DNA of 64,000 bases from UBA7803 sp040219135 (GCA_040219135.1 JAVJTA010000017.1:248001-312000); one strand, 5' to 3'. Positions 8,513 to 17,721 are shown, counted from the first letter of the stretch. Notes: generated from the sequence alone by a model not told the origin. Made by a program: numbers and translations.

Positions 8513-8968
8513 ATGGCATATCAGCACGTCTTGGCAGCCATCGATCTCAGCGATGAGGCGCGGCAGGTGCTGGAGCGGGCACGCCGGATTGCGGACGAAC
8601 ACAAGGCAAAGCTCTCGGTCTGTACGGTGGTGAAACCGTTGACCCACGTATACGGAGGGCTCGACATGATGGCCTACACCCAGGCCAGCGTCAGCTTCGA
8701 AGAGCAGGCAGTGGAGCAGGCGCGCATTCAGGTCGAGACCGAAGCCACCAAGGTCAAAGTGAAGGCAGACAACGTGCACGTCAGCATCGGCGCGCCGGCC
8801 AGTCAGGTCGTGGAGACCGCCCGCGCGCTCGGCGCCGATCTGATCGTCACCGGTTCCCACGGCAAGCACGGGCTCGGTCTGCTGCTCGGCTCCACGGCCA
8901 ACGGCATCCTGCACCAGTCCACCTGCGACGTCCTGACCGTGCGGATCCGTTCCGAGGAGGCGCCATGA
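8513..8968 (+). CDS. Universal stress protein, single domain
   Basis: A 151-residue Usp starting at ATG 8513 with AGGAG five bases upstream. It has VLAAIDLSDEA at the N-terminus and a full ATP-binding signature GSHGKHGLGLLLGST. The central motif VVKPLTHVYGG is nearly identical to that of the Usp at 22478 (VVKPLTQVYGG), so the two look like recent paralogues. It is divergent from the Usp at 7812-8258 across a 254-base intergenic region and overlaps the next Usp by ATGA. Confidence 0.95.
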   Translation: MAYQHVLAAIDLSDEARQVLERARRIADEHKAKLSVCTVVKPLTHVYGGLDMMAYTQASVSFEEQAVEQARIQVETEATKVKVKADNVHVSIGAPASQVVETARALGADLIVTGSHGKHGLGLLLGSTANGILHQSTCDVLTVRIRSEEAP

Positions 8969-9423
8969 CGGTTGCCTATCAGCGCATTCTCATCGCGGTC
9001 GACGCGACCGAGGACGCCGACGACGTTCTCGAAGCTGCGACCAACATCGATCCGAAGGGCAACGAGGGATTCCACGTGGTCACGGTTATTCCGCCGATCA
9101 TGGATGGTGTCAGTGGTATGGGCGGCGCTTCGTTCGCGGCGTCGTGGCCGCTGCAGGACATGGAAGCGAGCATCACCAAGGACATCAGCGACGGCGTGCG
9201 CGAGCGGGTCGCGCGGTTCGGCATCGCTCCTGATCGGGTCGCAGTCCGCTTCGGCCGTCCGGCAGCGGAGATCCACGCTCAGGCAGAGGAGCTCAATGCC
9301 GATCTGATCGTGATCGGTTCTCATGGCCGACGGGGCTTCTCGAGGGTTATCCTCGGATCCACCGCTACTGGAGTACTACACGGAGCCCCATGCGACGTGC
9401 TGACGGTACACATCAACGATTGA
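8965..9423 (+). CDS. Universal stress protein, single domain
   Basis: A 152-residue Usp that overlaps the preceding Usp by ATGA. It has ILIAVDATEDADDV at the N-terminus and GSHGRRGFSRVILGST at the nucleotide-binding loop. The middle region (GVSGMGGASFAASWPL) is Gly/Ala-rich and differs from its neighbours, so it is not a simple recent duplicate. It runs into the NfeD-type gene, which starts inside it. Confidence 0.94.
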   Translation: MTVAYQRILIAVDATEDADDVLEAATNIDPKGNEGFHVVTVIPPIMDGVSGMGGASFAASWPLQDMEASITKDISDGVRERVARFGIAPDRVAVRFGRPAAEIHAQAEELNADLIVIGSHGRRGFSRVILGSTATGVLHGAPCDVLTVHIND

Positions 9424-10838
9424 GTCGCGCCCGCGGGCGCTGGGCGGCGCTCGCTCTGTGTCTCGCCGGGCTGACGGTCGGCCTGGGGGCGGCTTCCGAA
9501 CCGGCGGAGCAACCCGGCGGCCGCGGCCAGGTCTGGGTGGTGGACCTCGATGGTCCGGTCGGGCCGGCTTCCGTCGATCTGATCATCCGCTCCATCGACG
9601 ACGCCGAGGAGGTCGGTGCCCGTGCTCTGGTCATCCGGATGGATACGCCCGGCGGCCTCGACAAATCCATGCGTGACCTGGTCAAGCGCATTCTCGCCGC
9701 CGACGTGCCGGTGATCACCTTCGTCGCCCCGGACGGGGCGCGGGCGGCAAGCGCCGGCACCTACATCGCCTACGCCAGCCACATCGTCGCCATGGCGCCG
9801 GCAACGAACATCGGCTCGTCGACGCCGGTGAGCATTGCGCCGGGCCCCGGCATGCCCACGCCCGGCGCCCCGGCAGGCTCCCCCGCAGCCCCGGAGGATT
9901 CCGGAGACGCGGCCGGCAGCGAAGGCGAGGACGCCGGTCGGGCCACGCCGGCCTCGACGGATGCCATGACCCGCAAGGTCATCAACGATGCCGTTGCGTA
10001 TCTGCAGGGCCTGGCCGAGCTGCGCGGCCGCAACATCGAGTGGGCCGAGGAAACGGTGCGCTACGGTGCCAACCTGCGCGCGTCCGAAGCCCTGGAGCAG
10101 AACGTCATCGATCTGATCGCCTCGGACCTGCGCAGTCTGCTCGAGCAGGTCGATGGCCGGTCGGTGACATTGAACACCCGCACCGTCACGCTCGCCGTGG
10201 CCGATGCCGGGTTGCGCGTGGTCGAGTCCGACTGGCGCCACGAGCTGCTGACCATCATCACCGACCCGAGCATCGCCTATGGCCTGCTGATCTTCGGCAT
10301 CTACGGGCTGATCCTCGAGTTCTACAACCCGGGCATGGTGTTCCCGTCGGTCATCGGCATCATCTGCCTGCTGCTCGGCGCCTACGGCCTGCAGATGCTG
10401 CCCATCAACTACGCTGGACTCGCCCTGATCGTGGTGGGTATCGGGCTCATGGTGGCGGAGGTCTTCACCCCCTCGCTCGGGATCCTGGGTGTCGCCGGGG
10501 TGGTCGCGTTCGTGATCGGCTCGGTGATCCTCATGGACACCGAGGCGCCCGGCTACCAGGTGCCGTTCCTGGTGATCGGGGCATTCGCCGCCACCACCGC
10601 GGGACTCACCCTGTTCACCGTCGGCGCGGCGGTTCAGGCGCGCCGACGGCGGGTAGCGACCGGTGTAGAGGCCATGGTCGGCGGCAGCGCCGAGGCGCTG
10701 GAGGACTTTACCGGGTCGGGACACGTGTGGGCGTTCGGCGAGCGCTGGAACGCACGGTCCGACGTGCCGGTAAACAGAGGCGATCGGCTCAAGGTAACCG
10801 ACATCGACGGATTGACGCTCAAGGTAACTGCGGAGTAA
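9390..10838 (+). CDS. NfeD-type membrane-bound serine protease (ClpP-class)
   Basis: A 482-residue NfeD1b-type protein. It has an N-terminal signal or anchor (about 17-36), a ClpP-class protease domain with candidate nucleophile Ser121 in ARAASAGTYIA, then about four membrane segments and a soluble C-terminal OB-like NfeD domain. In characterised archaeal homologues a Ser-Lys dyad cleaves the hydrophobic C-terminus of the partner slipin encoded next door, as is the case here. A Pro/Gly/Glu-rich insert follows the active-site region. The ATG at 9390 gives a 34-base overlap with the Usp gene; an in-frame TTG at 9420 is an alternative start. Confidence 0.93.
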   Translation: MRRADGTHQRLSRARGRWAALALCLAGLTVGLGAASEPAEQPGGRGQVWVVDLDGPVGPASVDLIIRSIDDAEEVGARALVIRMDTPGGLDKSMRDLVKRILAADVPVITFVAPDGARAASAGTYIAYASHIVAMAPATNIGSSTPVSIAPGPGMPTPGAPAGSPAAPEDSGDAAGSEGEDAGRATPASTDAMTRKVINDAVAYLQGLAELRGRNIEWAEETVRYGANLRASEALEQNVIDLIASDLRSLLEQVDGRSVTLNTRTVTLAVADAGLRVVESDWRHELLTIITDPSIAYGLLIFGIYGLILEFYNPGMVFPSVIGIICLLLGAYGLQMLPINYAGLALIVVGIGLMVAEVFTPSLGILGVAGVVAFVIGSVILMDTEAPGYQVPFLVIGAFAATTAGLTLFTVGAAVQARRRRVATGVEAMVGGSAEALEDFTGSGHVWAFGERWNARSDVPVNRGDRLKVTDIDGLTLKVTAE

Positions 10839-10844
10839 CGGCTC

Positions 10845-11618
10845 ATGGAGATTTTCTCGACGGTCATCATCGTTCTGATCGCAGGTCTGCTGATCAGCGC
10901 TTTCCGGGTGCTGCGCGAGTACGAGCGCGGCGTGGTGTTCATGCTCGGCCGCTTCTACAAGGTCAAGGGTCCGGGTCTGATCATCATCATTCCCATCGTT
11001 CAGCAGATGGTGCGCGTAGACCTGCGGACCTTCGTCCTCGATGTGCCGACCCAGGACCTCATCACCCGGGACAACGTTTCCGTGAAGGTCAACGCGGTGC
11101 TGTACTTCCGGGTGGTCGACCCGGAGCGGGCCATCATCAACGTCGAGAACTTCATGGAGGCGACCGGCCAGCTCGCCCAGACCACGCTGCGCTCGGTCCT
11201 CGGCCAGCACGAGCTCGACGAGCTGCTCGCCGAGCGGGAGAAACTCAACGCCGACATCCAGGAGATCCTCGACAAGCAGACCGACCAGTGGGGCATCAAG
11301 GTGTCGAACGTGGAGATCAAGCACGTCGACATCGACGAGAGCATGATCCGCGCCATCGCCAAGCAGGCGGAGGCGGAGCGCGAGCGGCGCGCCAAGGTGA
11401 TTCACGCTGAAGGCGAGCAGCAGGCGGCGGAGAAGCTGGTGGAGGCGGCCAAGCGCCTGTCCGAGCAGGGCGAAGCCATCCAGCTGCGCTACCTGCAGAC
11501 GCTCACCGAGATCGCCGGGGAAAAGAGCTCCACCATTGTTTTCCCGCTGCCCATCAATCTGGTGGGGTCGCTGCAGCGGATTCTGGAGGCGAATCAGCCC
11601 GACGACCCGACCCGCTGA
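10845..11618 (+). CDS. Slipin / SPFH-domain membrane scaffold protein
   Basis: Stomatin-like protein of 257 residues with one N-terminal membrane segment (about 5-22), an SPFH domain beginning LREYERGVVFMLGRF, and a long charged helix (EAERERRAKVIHAEGEQQAAE). It ends in a hydrophobic FPLPINLV segment of the kind cut by NfeD proteases in homologues. Slipins form oligomeric membrane microdomains. It starts six bases after the nfeD-type stop, the classic nfeD-slipin operon. Confidence 0.95.
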   Translation: MEIFSTVIIVLIAGLLISAFRVLREYERGVVFMLGRFYKVKGPGLIIIIPIVQQMVRVDLRTFVLDVPTQDLITRDNVSVKVNAVLYFRVVDPERAIINVENFMEATGQLAQTTLRSVLGQHELDELLAEREKLNADIQEILDKQTDQWGIKVSNVEIKHVDIDESMIRAIAKQAEAERERRAKVIHAEGEQQAAEKLVEAAKRLSEQGEAIQLRYLQTLTEIAGEKSSTIVFPLPINLVGSLQRILEANQPDDPTR

Positions 11619-11630
11619 GCTGACTCAGCG
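11613..11630. terminator. Inverted repeat between convergent slipin and Usp genes
   Basis: CGCTGAG, four-base loop CTGA, CTCAGCG: a perfect seven-base-pair stem that includes the slipin stop codon and sits between two convergent genes. There is no clear T-tract on either side, so a bidirectional terminator or a stem that blocks convergent read-through is only likely. Confidence 0.45.
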
Positions 11631-11638
11631 CGCCCGCT

Positions 11639-12445
11639 TCAACTCAGTTTCAGGAGAGAGCAGGGCAGCCGGTCCATCAGCGAGACCAGCAGCTCCGCGA
11701 GGTCCACATCGCTGCGCGCCGGCAGCACCAGCAGGCGCGCGTCCACGGCAACGCAGAGCCGGGCGATGGTGTCTTCCTCCCAGTCCGCAAGCTGACGCGG
11801 TGCGGCCTCCTTCGGCAGCTCCTGGCTTGCGGCGTTGGCACCGGGCGGGGCGGCCACGATCAGGCGCAGACCCTCGGCCCGGGCCAGCCGGGCGGCCGTG
11901 TCCACAGCGCCGGCGTCACCGGCGAGCACGACCACCGAGGAGCCGGATTCCCAGGGCTCGTTGACGAACAGTACCGGCTTCGGCTGGCGGGCCAGGGTGA
12001 GGAACGAGCGTCCGGGTCTGCTGCGCAGGCCGCTGGTGTGCACGCCGCGCGTGACGATCACCGCGTCGCAGTGTTCCGCGGCACGGTAATACTCCTCGGT
12101 GACACGACCGCGGGTCACCACGAACTCGGAGTGTCGCGACAACGCCACGCCGGTACCGCCGAGCCGGCTGGCCAGCGTGTCGAAGGCCCTGCGGGCGCGG
12201 GCGGCCGCCTGTGCCAGATCCCGCGCAAGCCGCTCGGGGTCCAGCCGCAGCTGCTGTCCGGTCAGCGAGATTTCCTGCAGGCCGGGGAGGCGGGCGGCCG
12301 CCAGCAGGTCTTCGTCCTCGACGAACAGCCCGGTGATCTCGAGGGCGGCGCGCGGGTCGAGAACCGCCAGCAGTCGCAGAGCGCGCTCGTTCGGTTCGGC
12401 GTTGTCCAGCGCAACCAGCACCCTGAGCTCCCGATCAGTCGCCAT
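11639..12445 (-). CDS. Divergent universal stress protein-like protein
   Basis: A 268-residue protein with two Usp-like halves; the first begins LRVLVALDNAEPNERAL, and the second begins SSVVVLAGDAGAVDTAARLA. Neither half keeps the GxxG-9x-GS/T ATP-binding signature: the first shows VTRGVHTSGLRSRPGR instead. It is the last gene of a minus-strand operon with the Lon-like protease, overlapping it by 11 bases from the ATG at 12445. It may have a non-nucleotide role, for instance as an adaptor for the protease; this is inference from position only. Confidence 0.78.
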   Translation of the reverse strand: MATDRELRVLVALDNAEPNERALRLLAVLDPRAALEITGLFVEDEDLLAAARLPGLQEISLTGQQLRLDPERLARDLAQAAARARRAFDTLASRLGGTGVALSRHSEFVVTRGRVTEEYYRAAEHCDAVIVTRGVHTSGLRSRPGRSFLTLARQPKPVLFVNEPWESGSSVVVLAGDAGAVDTAARLARAEGLRLIVAAPPGANAASQELPKEAAPRQLADWEEDTIARLCVAVDARLLVLPARSDVDLAELLVSLMDRLPCSLLKLS

Positions 12446-14837
12446 CGCGGTCTCTGTGGCTGGTCCGAAGGTGCAGCTCGTGCAGCTGCCGCATCCGTTC
12501 CCGGACCGCGGCGTCGAGCTCGGCCGGGTCCGCGGGCGGACCCTCCGGCGGGGCGAACAGCAGCGCCATGGCGTCATCGACGCTGGTCATGGTGTACACG
12601 TGAAAGCGACCGGCGCCGGCAGCGTCCACGACGTCCTGGCGCAGCATCAGGTTGTCGACGTTGCTGCGCGGAATGATCACGCCCTGGCTGCCGGTCAGTC
12701 CCTGCTCCCGGCAGATGTCGAAGAAGCCTTCGATCTTCTGGTTGACGCCGCCGATCGCCTGAGCGGCTCCGTGCTGGTCCATCGAGCCGGTGAGGGCGAT
12801 GTCCTGGCGCAGCGGTCGATCGATGATCGCCGAGATCAGCGCACAGACCTCGGCGATGGAGGCGCTGTCGCCTTCGATGCCGCCGTAGGACTGCTCGAAC
12901 ACCAGACTCGCGTGCAGTGACAGCGGCTGCTCCCGGGCGTAGCGCGCGCCGATGAAGTTCGACACGATCATCACCGCTTTCGTGTGCAGCTTGCCGCCGA
13001 GCTTTGCCTCGCGCTCGATGTCGATGAGCTCGCCGCGTCCGAGTCGGGCGGTGGCCGTGATCCGTGCGGGCTGGCCGAACACCAGCTTGCCGATCTGTGC
13101 CACCGACAGGCCGTTCACCTGGCCCACCCGAGTGCCCGTCGTGTCCACCAGAATGACGCCGCGGGTGATGCTCTCGTGCACCAGCTCGCGGATACGATCG
13201 ACCCGGTAGGCGCGCTGCAGGACCACGTCGTCGACATGGCGCGCTTCGACGAACTCCGAACCGTCGGCAGCGGCGAGCTGGTCGGCCTCGCGGAGGATGT
13301 CTTCCATGTCCTTTACGCGGGCCGACAGACGACGCCGGTCCTCGACCATGCGGCTCGACTGCTCGAGGGCACTGGCGACCGCGGCTGCGCTCAGATGGCG
13401 GATCTTCGACGCCTCGACCAGACGCGCCAGGAGACCGGCGTACTCGCGCTGATGCTCGTCGTCCCAGGGGATGTAGTCGTCGAAGTCGGCGACGATCTTG
13501 AACAGGTTATCGAAGTCGCTGTCGTACTCGCGCAGCAGGTGATACAGCCTGCGGTCGCCCAGCAGCAAGATCTTCAGGTCGAGGGGCGCGGACTCCGGAT
13601 CGAGCGACACCGAGTAGGCCATGTTGAGCAACTGACTGACCGACTCGACCCGCACCGAGCGGTCCGAAACCGCGCGCTTCAGAGCCTCCCATGCGAACGG
13701 CTTCTGCAGCACCCGATCAGCGTCCAGGACCAGGTAGCCGCCGTTGGCCCGGTGCAGGGCGCCCGGTCGGATCATGTTGAAATCGGTCACCGGAGTTCCG
13801 TACTCGAAGCGGTGCTCGAGCTTGCCGACCAGATTGTCGAGGCTGGGGTTGCTCTCGTAGACGACCGGCGCCCCTTCCAGTTCGGCGTTGTCGACGATCA
13901 GGTTGACGTGGTACTGGGCGAAGAACTGATCCGCCATGGCGCTGACGCTGCCGGGCGCCAGGGCCGCACCTCCCATCATGCCGGCGTCGCCGCGCTCGAA
14001 CAGGACGATGCGCTCGGTGTTCTCCAGCAGGCTCGCATGCACGGCGATCACGTGAGCGATGGCTTCGGGATAGATCTGGTAGCGGCTGCGCAGCTTCGCG
14101 GCCAGGGAGTCGAGCACCCGGGACGCCGTCTTTCCGGTGAGTTCGCGCTGCTGGCGGATGAGTTCCTCATGGTAGCGGGGGTACTCGCGCAAACGTTCCA
14201 TCAGCTTGACGTTCATCTGCTCGATGGACTCGCTGATCTCCTGGCGTCTGGCATCGTCCAGGGCCGCGAACTGCGCCTGCTCCATGACTTTGCCGTCGGC
14301 CACCGGCGCGAACGCGAACCCGTTCGGCGTCGGCAGCATGGTCAGACCGAGCCTCTCCGCTTCCTGCTGCAGTTCGGTGGTATCTGCAATCTGGCGCTGC
14401 TGCAGGCCCTGGCCGAGCTGCTCGGCTTCGCGCCGGTACTCGTCGGAAGCAAGCGCCGCCGGCAGCATCGAGCGTACCCCGCTGATGAACTCGGCCATGT
14501 CGTGCTTGAAGCGTCGCCCGATGCCCGCCGGCAGGCGGCAGACCCGCGGGCTGGATACGTCGTCGAAGTTGTTCAGGTAGCACCAGTCAGGAGGCGCTTC
14601 CCGTTGCTTCGCGAGATCGACGAGCCGCTCGTGAACGAACTCACGCATGCCGATCTGCGGCGCGCCGAGGGCGTACAGGTTGTAGCCCTCGAAGCGCATG
14701 GCCATGGCAAAGCCGAGGGCGTGCTCGGCGCGCTGCTGGCCCAGTCGCGCATCCGCGATCCTGACGTCGGCGGTGGAGGCAAAGCCGAGGCTCTCCGGAT
14801 CCGCCTGGCGGCGCAGCTGATCCGGCGTCAGCTCCAC
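12435..14837 (-). CDS. Lon-like ATP-dependent protease (AAA plus Lon-C) with altered Walker A
   Basis: An 800-residue member of the cytosolic Lon-related family with AAA_32-type N-terminal region and C-terminal Lon peptidase domain. The peptidase dyad is visible: Ser658 in GDSASIAEV and Lys701 in GGVNQKIEGFF. The region GALHRANGGYLVLDAD is the usual family motif. The expected P-loop, normally of the form GxxGxGKx, reads GAPQIGMREF at 58-67, so the Lys and the Thr/Ser are missing. The GTG at 14837 (VELTPDQL) was chosen because it overlaps the preceding Usp stop by ten bases; the open frame beyond is antisense-like. It is flanked in one operon by two Usp-type genes. Confidence 0.92.
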   Translation of the reverse strand: MELTPDQLRRQADPESLGFASTADVRIADARLGQQRAEHALGFAMAMRFEGYNLYALGAPQIGMREFVHERLVDLAKQREAPPDWCYLNNFDDVSSPRVCRLPAGIGRRFKHDMAEFISGVRSMLPAALASDEYRREAEQLGQGLQQRQIADTTELQQEAERLGLTMLPTPNGFAFAPVADGKVMEQAQFAALDDARRQEISESIEQMNVKLMERLREYPRYHEELIRQQRELTGKTASRVLDSLAAKLRSRYQIYPEAIAHVIAVHASLLENTERIVLFERGDAGMMGGAALAPGSVSAMADQFFAQYHVNLIVDNAELEGAPVVYESNPSLDNLVGKLEHRFEYGTPVTDFNMIRPGALHRANGGYLVLDADRVLQKPFAWEALKRAVSDRSVRVESVSQLLNMAYSVSLDPESAPLDLKILLLGDRRLYHLLREYDSDFDNLFKIVADFDDYIPWDDEHQREYAGLLARLVEASKIRHLSAAAVASALEQSSRMVEDRRRLSARVKDMEDILREADQLAAADGSEFVEARHVDDVVLQRAYRVDRIRELVHESITRGVILVDTTGTRVGQVNGLSVAQIGKLVFGQPARITATARLGRGELIDIEREAKLGGKLHTKAVMIVSNFIGARYAREQPLSLHASLVFEQSYGGIEGDSASIAEVCALISAIIDRPLRQDIALTGSMDQHGAAQAIGGVNQKIEGFFDICREQGLTGSQGVIIPRSNVDNLMLRQDVVDAAGAGRFHVYTMTSVDDAMALLFAPPEGPPADPAELDAAVRERMRQLHELHLRTSHRDRDGD

Positions 14838-15748
14838 GGTTCGCGAACCGTGAGCAGATCCCCCGGGAGGCGGCCGATGAGGTCCTCGGCGGTGTTGCCG
14901 ATCATCAGCTTGGCGAGACCGCCGCGCGCCGCGCTGCCGAGGACCGTGACGGTGGCGGGTAGCCGGTCCGCCAGCTCTGCGACCACGCTGGCGGCACGAC
15001 CCTCGAGGAGATGCAGCTCCCGGATGCTCACGTCGAGTTCGGCCGCCATGCCGGTGACGCTGCGTTGGCGGGCCGCGCGCATGTCCGACTTGATTCCGGC
15101 GAAGTCGCTGGCGACCTGCAGCTCGTTGACCGTCTGTCCGAGATCGGGATACGCACAGACCACGTGCAGATCGACCTGCAGGGCCGCTGCCAGCGCCGCG
15201 GCCTGGCGCAGGATCTCGCGGCACAACGCCGCGTGCTCGACGTCGCCGGCGTCAACGGCGGCGAGCACGCTGGTCGGCTGCGCCCATGTTTCGCCTTTGG
15301 AGACGAGGACCGGGCAGGGCGCGCGGCGCATCAGCGACCAGTCCAGGGGCGTGTGGAAATAGTCGGCCACAGGATGGTGCCTGGACACCGGCTTGATGAG
15401 CAGCTGGGCCGGCCAGTGGGCCGCTGTCTCGACCATGGTCCCGGCGCTGTCCCTGGTCCACTCGACCCGGGCCTCGATGCGGCGCTCGTCGGCATGGGGC
15501 CGCAGGGCGCTGTCCAGAGCGGCGCGCTGTCCGGTCAGCACGGCGTCGCGCAGTTCATCACGGGTGGTGGGCGGCATGACGTCTTCCGGCTCCTCCACCA
15601 CGGCGTCGTAGCAGGTTCGCAGAACCAGGATCCGACCGTCTCTGGCGGTGATCCGCAGCGCCTTGCCGAGGGCGACGTCCAGCCCGTCGCCAGCGTCCTC
15701 GGCAACCATCACGCGTTGCAAGCCGTTGCCAGTCATCGCTCGATTCAC
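14828..15748 (-). CDS. Tandem-domain universal stress protein (UspE-like)
   Basis: A 306-residue protein of two Usp domains, as in UspE. The N-terminal domain keeps the UspE-type segment HHPVADYFHTPLDW; the C-terminal domain ends with GSAARGGLAKLMIGNTAEDL, a nucleotide-binding loop of the GNT variant. It opens the minus-strand operon with the Lon-like protease and the divergent Usp at 11639, and overlaps the protease start by ten bases. It is divergent from two further tandem Usp genes across about 160 bases. Confidence 0.92.
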   Translation of the reverse strand: MNRAMTGNGLQRVMVAEDAGDGLDVALGKALRITARDGRILVLRTCYDAVVEEPEDVMPPTTRDELRDAVLTGQRAALDSALRPHADERRIEARVEWTRDSAGTMVETAAHWPAQLLIKPVSRHHPVADYFHTPLDWSLMRRAPCPVLVSKGETWAQPTSVLAAVDAGDVEHAALCREILRQAAALAAALQVDLHVVCAYPDLGQTVNELQVASDFAGIKSDMRAARQRSVTGMAAELDVSIRELHLLEGRAASVVAELADRLPATVTVLGSAARGGLAKLMIGNTAEDLIGRLPGDLLTVREPWS

Positions 15749-15906
15749 CCCTGTCCAGGTCGGCTGATCGCAGTATGATCGCCGGAGCGCGTCGGGTCGA
15801 TCAGTAGGTAGATTCCGTTACGCTGCCGCCGGTGCGCGGTGGAATCTACGCAGTGTCCACGGCCCGGCCGGTACCTACCATGAATACCTTAGTGACGGAG
15901 GCGGTC

Positions 15907-16815
15907 ATGAGATCCTTGAAGAACATCCTCGTCGTGCTCGGCGATGACCGGGACGACGCGGGCTACGTGCTGGAGAAAGCGGCGCTGCTGGCCTCCGGCA
16001 GCGGTGCCGCCGTTCATGCCGTGCGCGTCGTCTACGAAGGAATCGCCGACCTCAGCGCCACGGCCATCGACAGCGCCGCGCAGCTCAAGACCTTCATTCT
16101 CGAGGCCGAAGAGACGGTGACCGAAGAACTGGTCGAACCGGCACGTCGCCGTCTGCCCGCGCTGGAGACCGCGACGTTGTGGAATCCCCGGCACTGGGAA
16201 GGCGTACTCCATGCGGCGCAGCAGACCGAGGCGGATCTCATCGTCAAGGGTGCCAGCCGGCACAGCCGGTTCGGCGACATCGTCCGCACCCCCGACGATT
16301 GGAATCTGCTGCGCTGCGCGGCAGTTCCGGTGATGCTGGTCAAGCCCCAGGTCTGGGTCAAGGACCCGGTCATTGTCTGCGCCCTCGACGCCTTCGACCC
16401 GGCCCACGATGCATTGAACGAGGCACTGCTGCGCGAAGCCGAAGCGCTCACGCAGGTACTCGGTGGCAGCCTCCATCTGGTGGTGGCCTACCCGCTGTTC
16501 GAGCGCTGGGTCGGTGAGCTCGGCAGCCTGCGCGACTACGACGACCTCAAGCAGGAGATCGAGAAGGAGATCCGCGCGCGGGTAGTGGCGCTCACCGGCA
16601 AGCTGGGGGTGAGCTACGCGCGTCTTTATGCCGATGAAGGCCGCCCTGACACCGTGATCGGCGTGCTTGCCGGCGAACTCGACGCGGAGCTGGTAGTGGT
16701 GGGAACCCATGCGCGCCAGGGGCTGCGCGGGGTGCTGATGGGCAACACGTCGGAACGGCTGGTGTATGAGCTGGCCACCGACGTGGTCACCGTGCACGCT
16801 GACGATGCATCCTGA
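15907..16815 (+). CDS. Tandem-domain universal stress protein (UspE-like)
   Basis: A 302-residue double-Usp protein. ATG 15907 follows GGAGG at the usual distance; an upstream in-frame ATG at 15880 lacks this. The first domain has VKGASRHSRFGDIVRTPDDWNLL, typical of UspE; the second ends VGTHARQGLRGVLMGNTSE, with the ATP-loop intact. It is followed after 12 bases by another tandem Usp. The upstream 158-base region has GTAGGTAG at 15804-15811, a 7/8 match to the FixJ recognition octamer, but this alone is weak. Confidence 0.93.
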   Translation: MRSLKNILVVLGDDRDDAGYVLEKAALLASGSGAAVHAVRVVYEGIADLSATAIDSAAQLKTFILEAEETVTEELVEPARRRLPALETATLWNPRHWEGVLHAAQQTEADLIVKGASRHSRFGDIVRTPDDWNLLRCAAVPVMLVKPQVWVKDPVIVCALDAFDPAHDALNEALLREAEALTQVLGGSLHLVVAYPLFERWVGELGSLRDYDDLKQEIEKEIRARVVALTGKLGVSYARLYADEGRPDTVIGVLAGELDAELVVVGTHARQGLRGVLMGNTSERLVYELATDVVTVHADDAS

Positions 16816-16827
16816 TCTGGAGGTTTC

Positions 16828-17721
16828 ATGCAACTGACTGACCGACACGACATCCTGGTGGTTCTCGACAAGCCGAAGCACGATCAGGTGGCTCTGGAGC
16901 GCGCCCTCGCGCTGGCGGCCGAAAGCGGTTCGCGCCTGGTGCTGACCTCGTTCTGCTGGCTGCCCATGGTGACGCGCTCGGACGTGTTCGACACCCATCA
17001 GCGCCTGGCGATCAAGAAGTCCGCGATGGCGGAACGTCGACGCTGGCTGCGCGCGCTGGTCCAGGACCGTGGTCTCGCCGCCGCGAACCTGGTCACCGAC
17101 GTGGTCTGGACCAACGACATCGCGGGCTCGGTGGCCGAGCGGTCGGCTGCGGGTGACATCAGCCTGGTGGTGAAGTCCGTGCACCGCTCCAGGACGCTGC
17201 TGCACACACCCCTCGACTGGGAGCTGTTGCGGACCTGCCCCGTGCCCCTGCTGCTGACGGTCTCGAATCCGGGTCGGCGTTCCGGCAACGTCCTGGCGAC
17301 GCTGGATCTGCACAGTCGCGATGCGCGGCACCAGCGCCTCAATGGCCGCGTGCTCGCGGCCGCCGCCCGTTTCGCCGAGCTCGAGGGCGCACGCCTGCAC
17401 TGCCTCAACGTCGTCGAGCTGGACGCGGGCTTCGAGGACCTCGGCTACTTCGATACCCAGAAAGCGCGGCGTCAGGCGGTGGCGGACGCCCGCTCAAGGG
17501 TCGTTGAGCTGATCGGCGATTATCCGGTCGCGAAAAGTCGAATCCACCTGCCGAGCGGCAAGGTCGGCCAGGCGGTTGCCAGCGTGGCGGGCGAGATCAA
17601 GGCCGACCTGGTCGTGGTCGGCACGGGTGCCCGGCGGGCTTTGCAACAACGGCTGCTGGGGAACTCGGCGGAGAAGATTTTGCAGCGCGCCGGCTGCGAC
17701 GTGCTGGCGGTACACGTCTAG
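16828..17721 (+). CDS. Tandem-domain universal stress protein (UspE-like)
   Basis: A 297-residue double-Usp protein in an operon with the preceding gene. It starts DILVVLDKPKHDQVAL, has the UspE-type SRTLLHTPLDWELL in the first half, and ends with the loop VGTGARRALQQRLLGNSAE in the second. Sequence identity to the neighbour is limited outside these motifs, so the pair is old. It converges with the cd1-like cytochrome gene, 60 bases away. Confidence 0.92.
   Translation: MQLTDRHDILVVLDKPKHDQVALERALALAAESGSRLVLTSFCWLPMVTRSDVFDTHQRLAIKKSAMAERRRWLRALVQDRGLAAANLVTDVVWTNDIAGSVAERSAAGDISLVVKSVHRSRTLLHTPLDWELLRTCPVPLLLTVSNPGRRSGNVLATLDLHSRDARHQRLNGRVLAAAARFAELEGARLHCLNVVELDAGFEDLGYFDTQKARRQAVADARSRVVELIGDYPVAKSRIHLPSGKVGQAVASVAGEIKADLVVVGTGARRALQQRLLGNSAEKILQRAGCDVLAVHV

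Noticed and set aside
9321..11405. 694-residue antisense ORF over the nfeD-type and slipin genes
   Set aside because: It is opposite to two clear gene families, is His/Asp/Arg-rich, and reflects the codon bias of G+C-rich DNA.
12984..15362. 792-residue antisense ORF over the Lon-like protease
   Set aside because: Shadow of a conserved gene on the other strand; composition is not protein-like.
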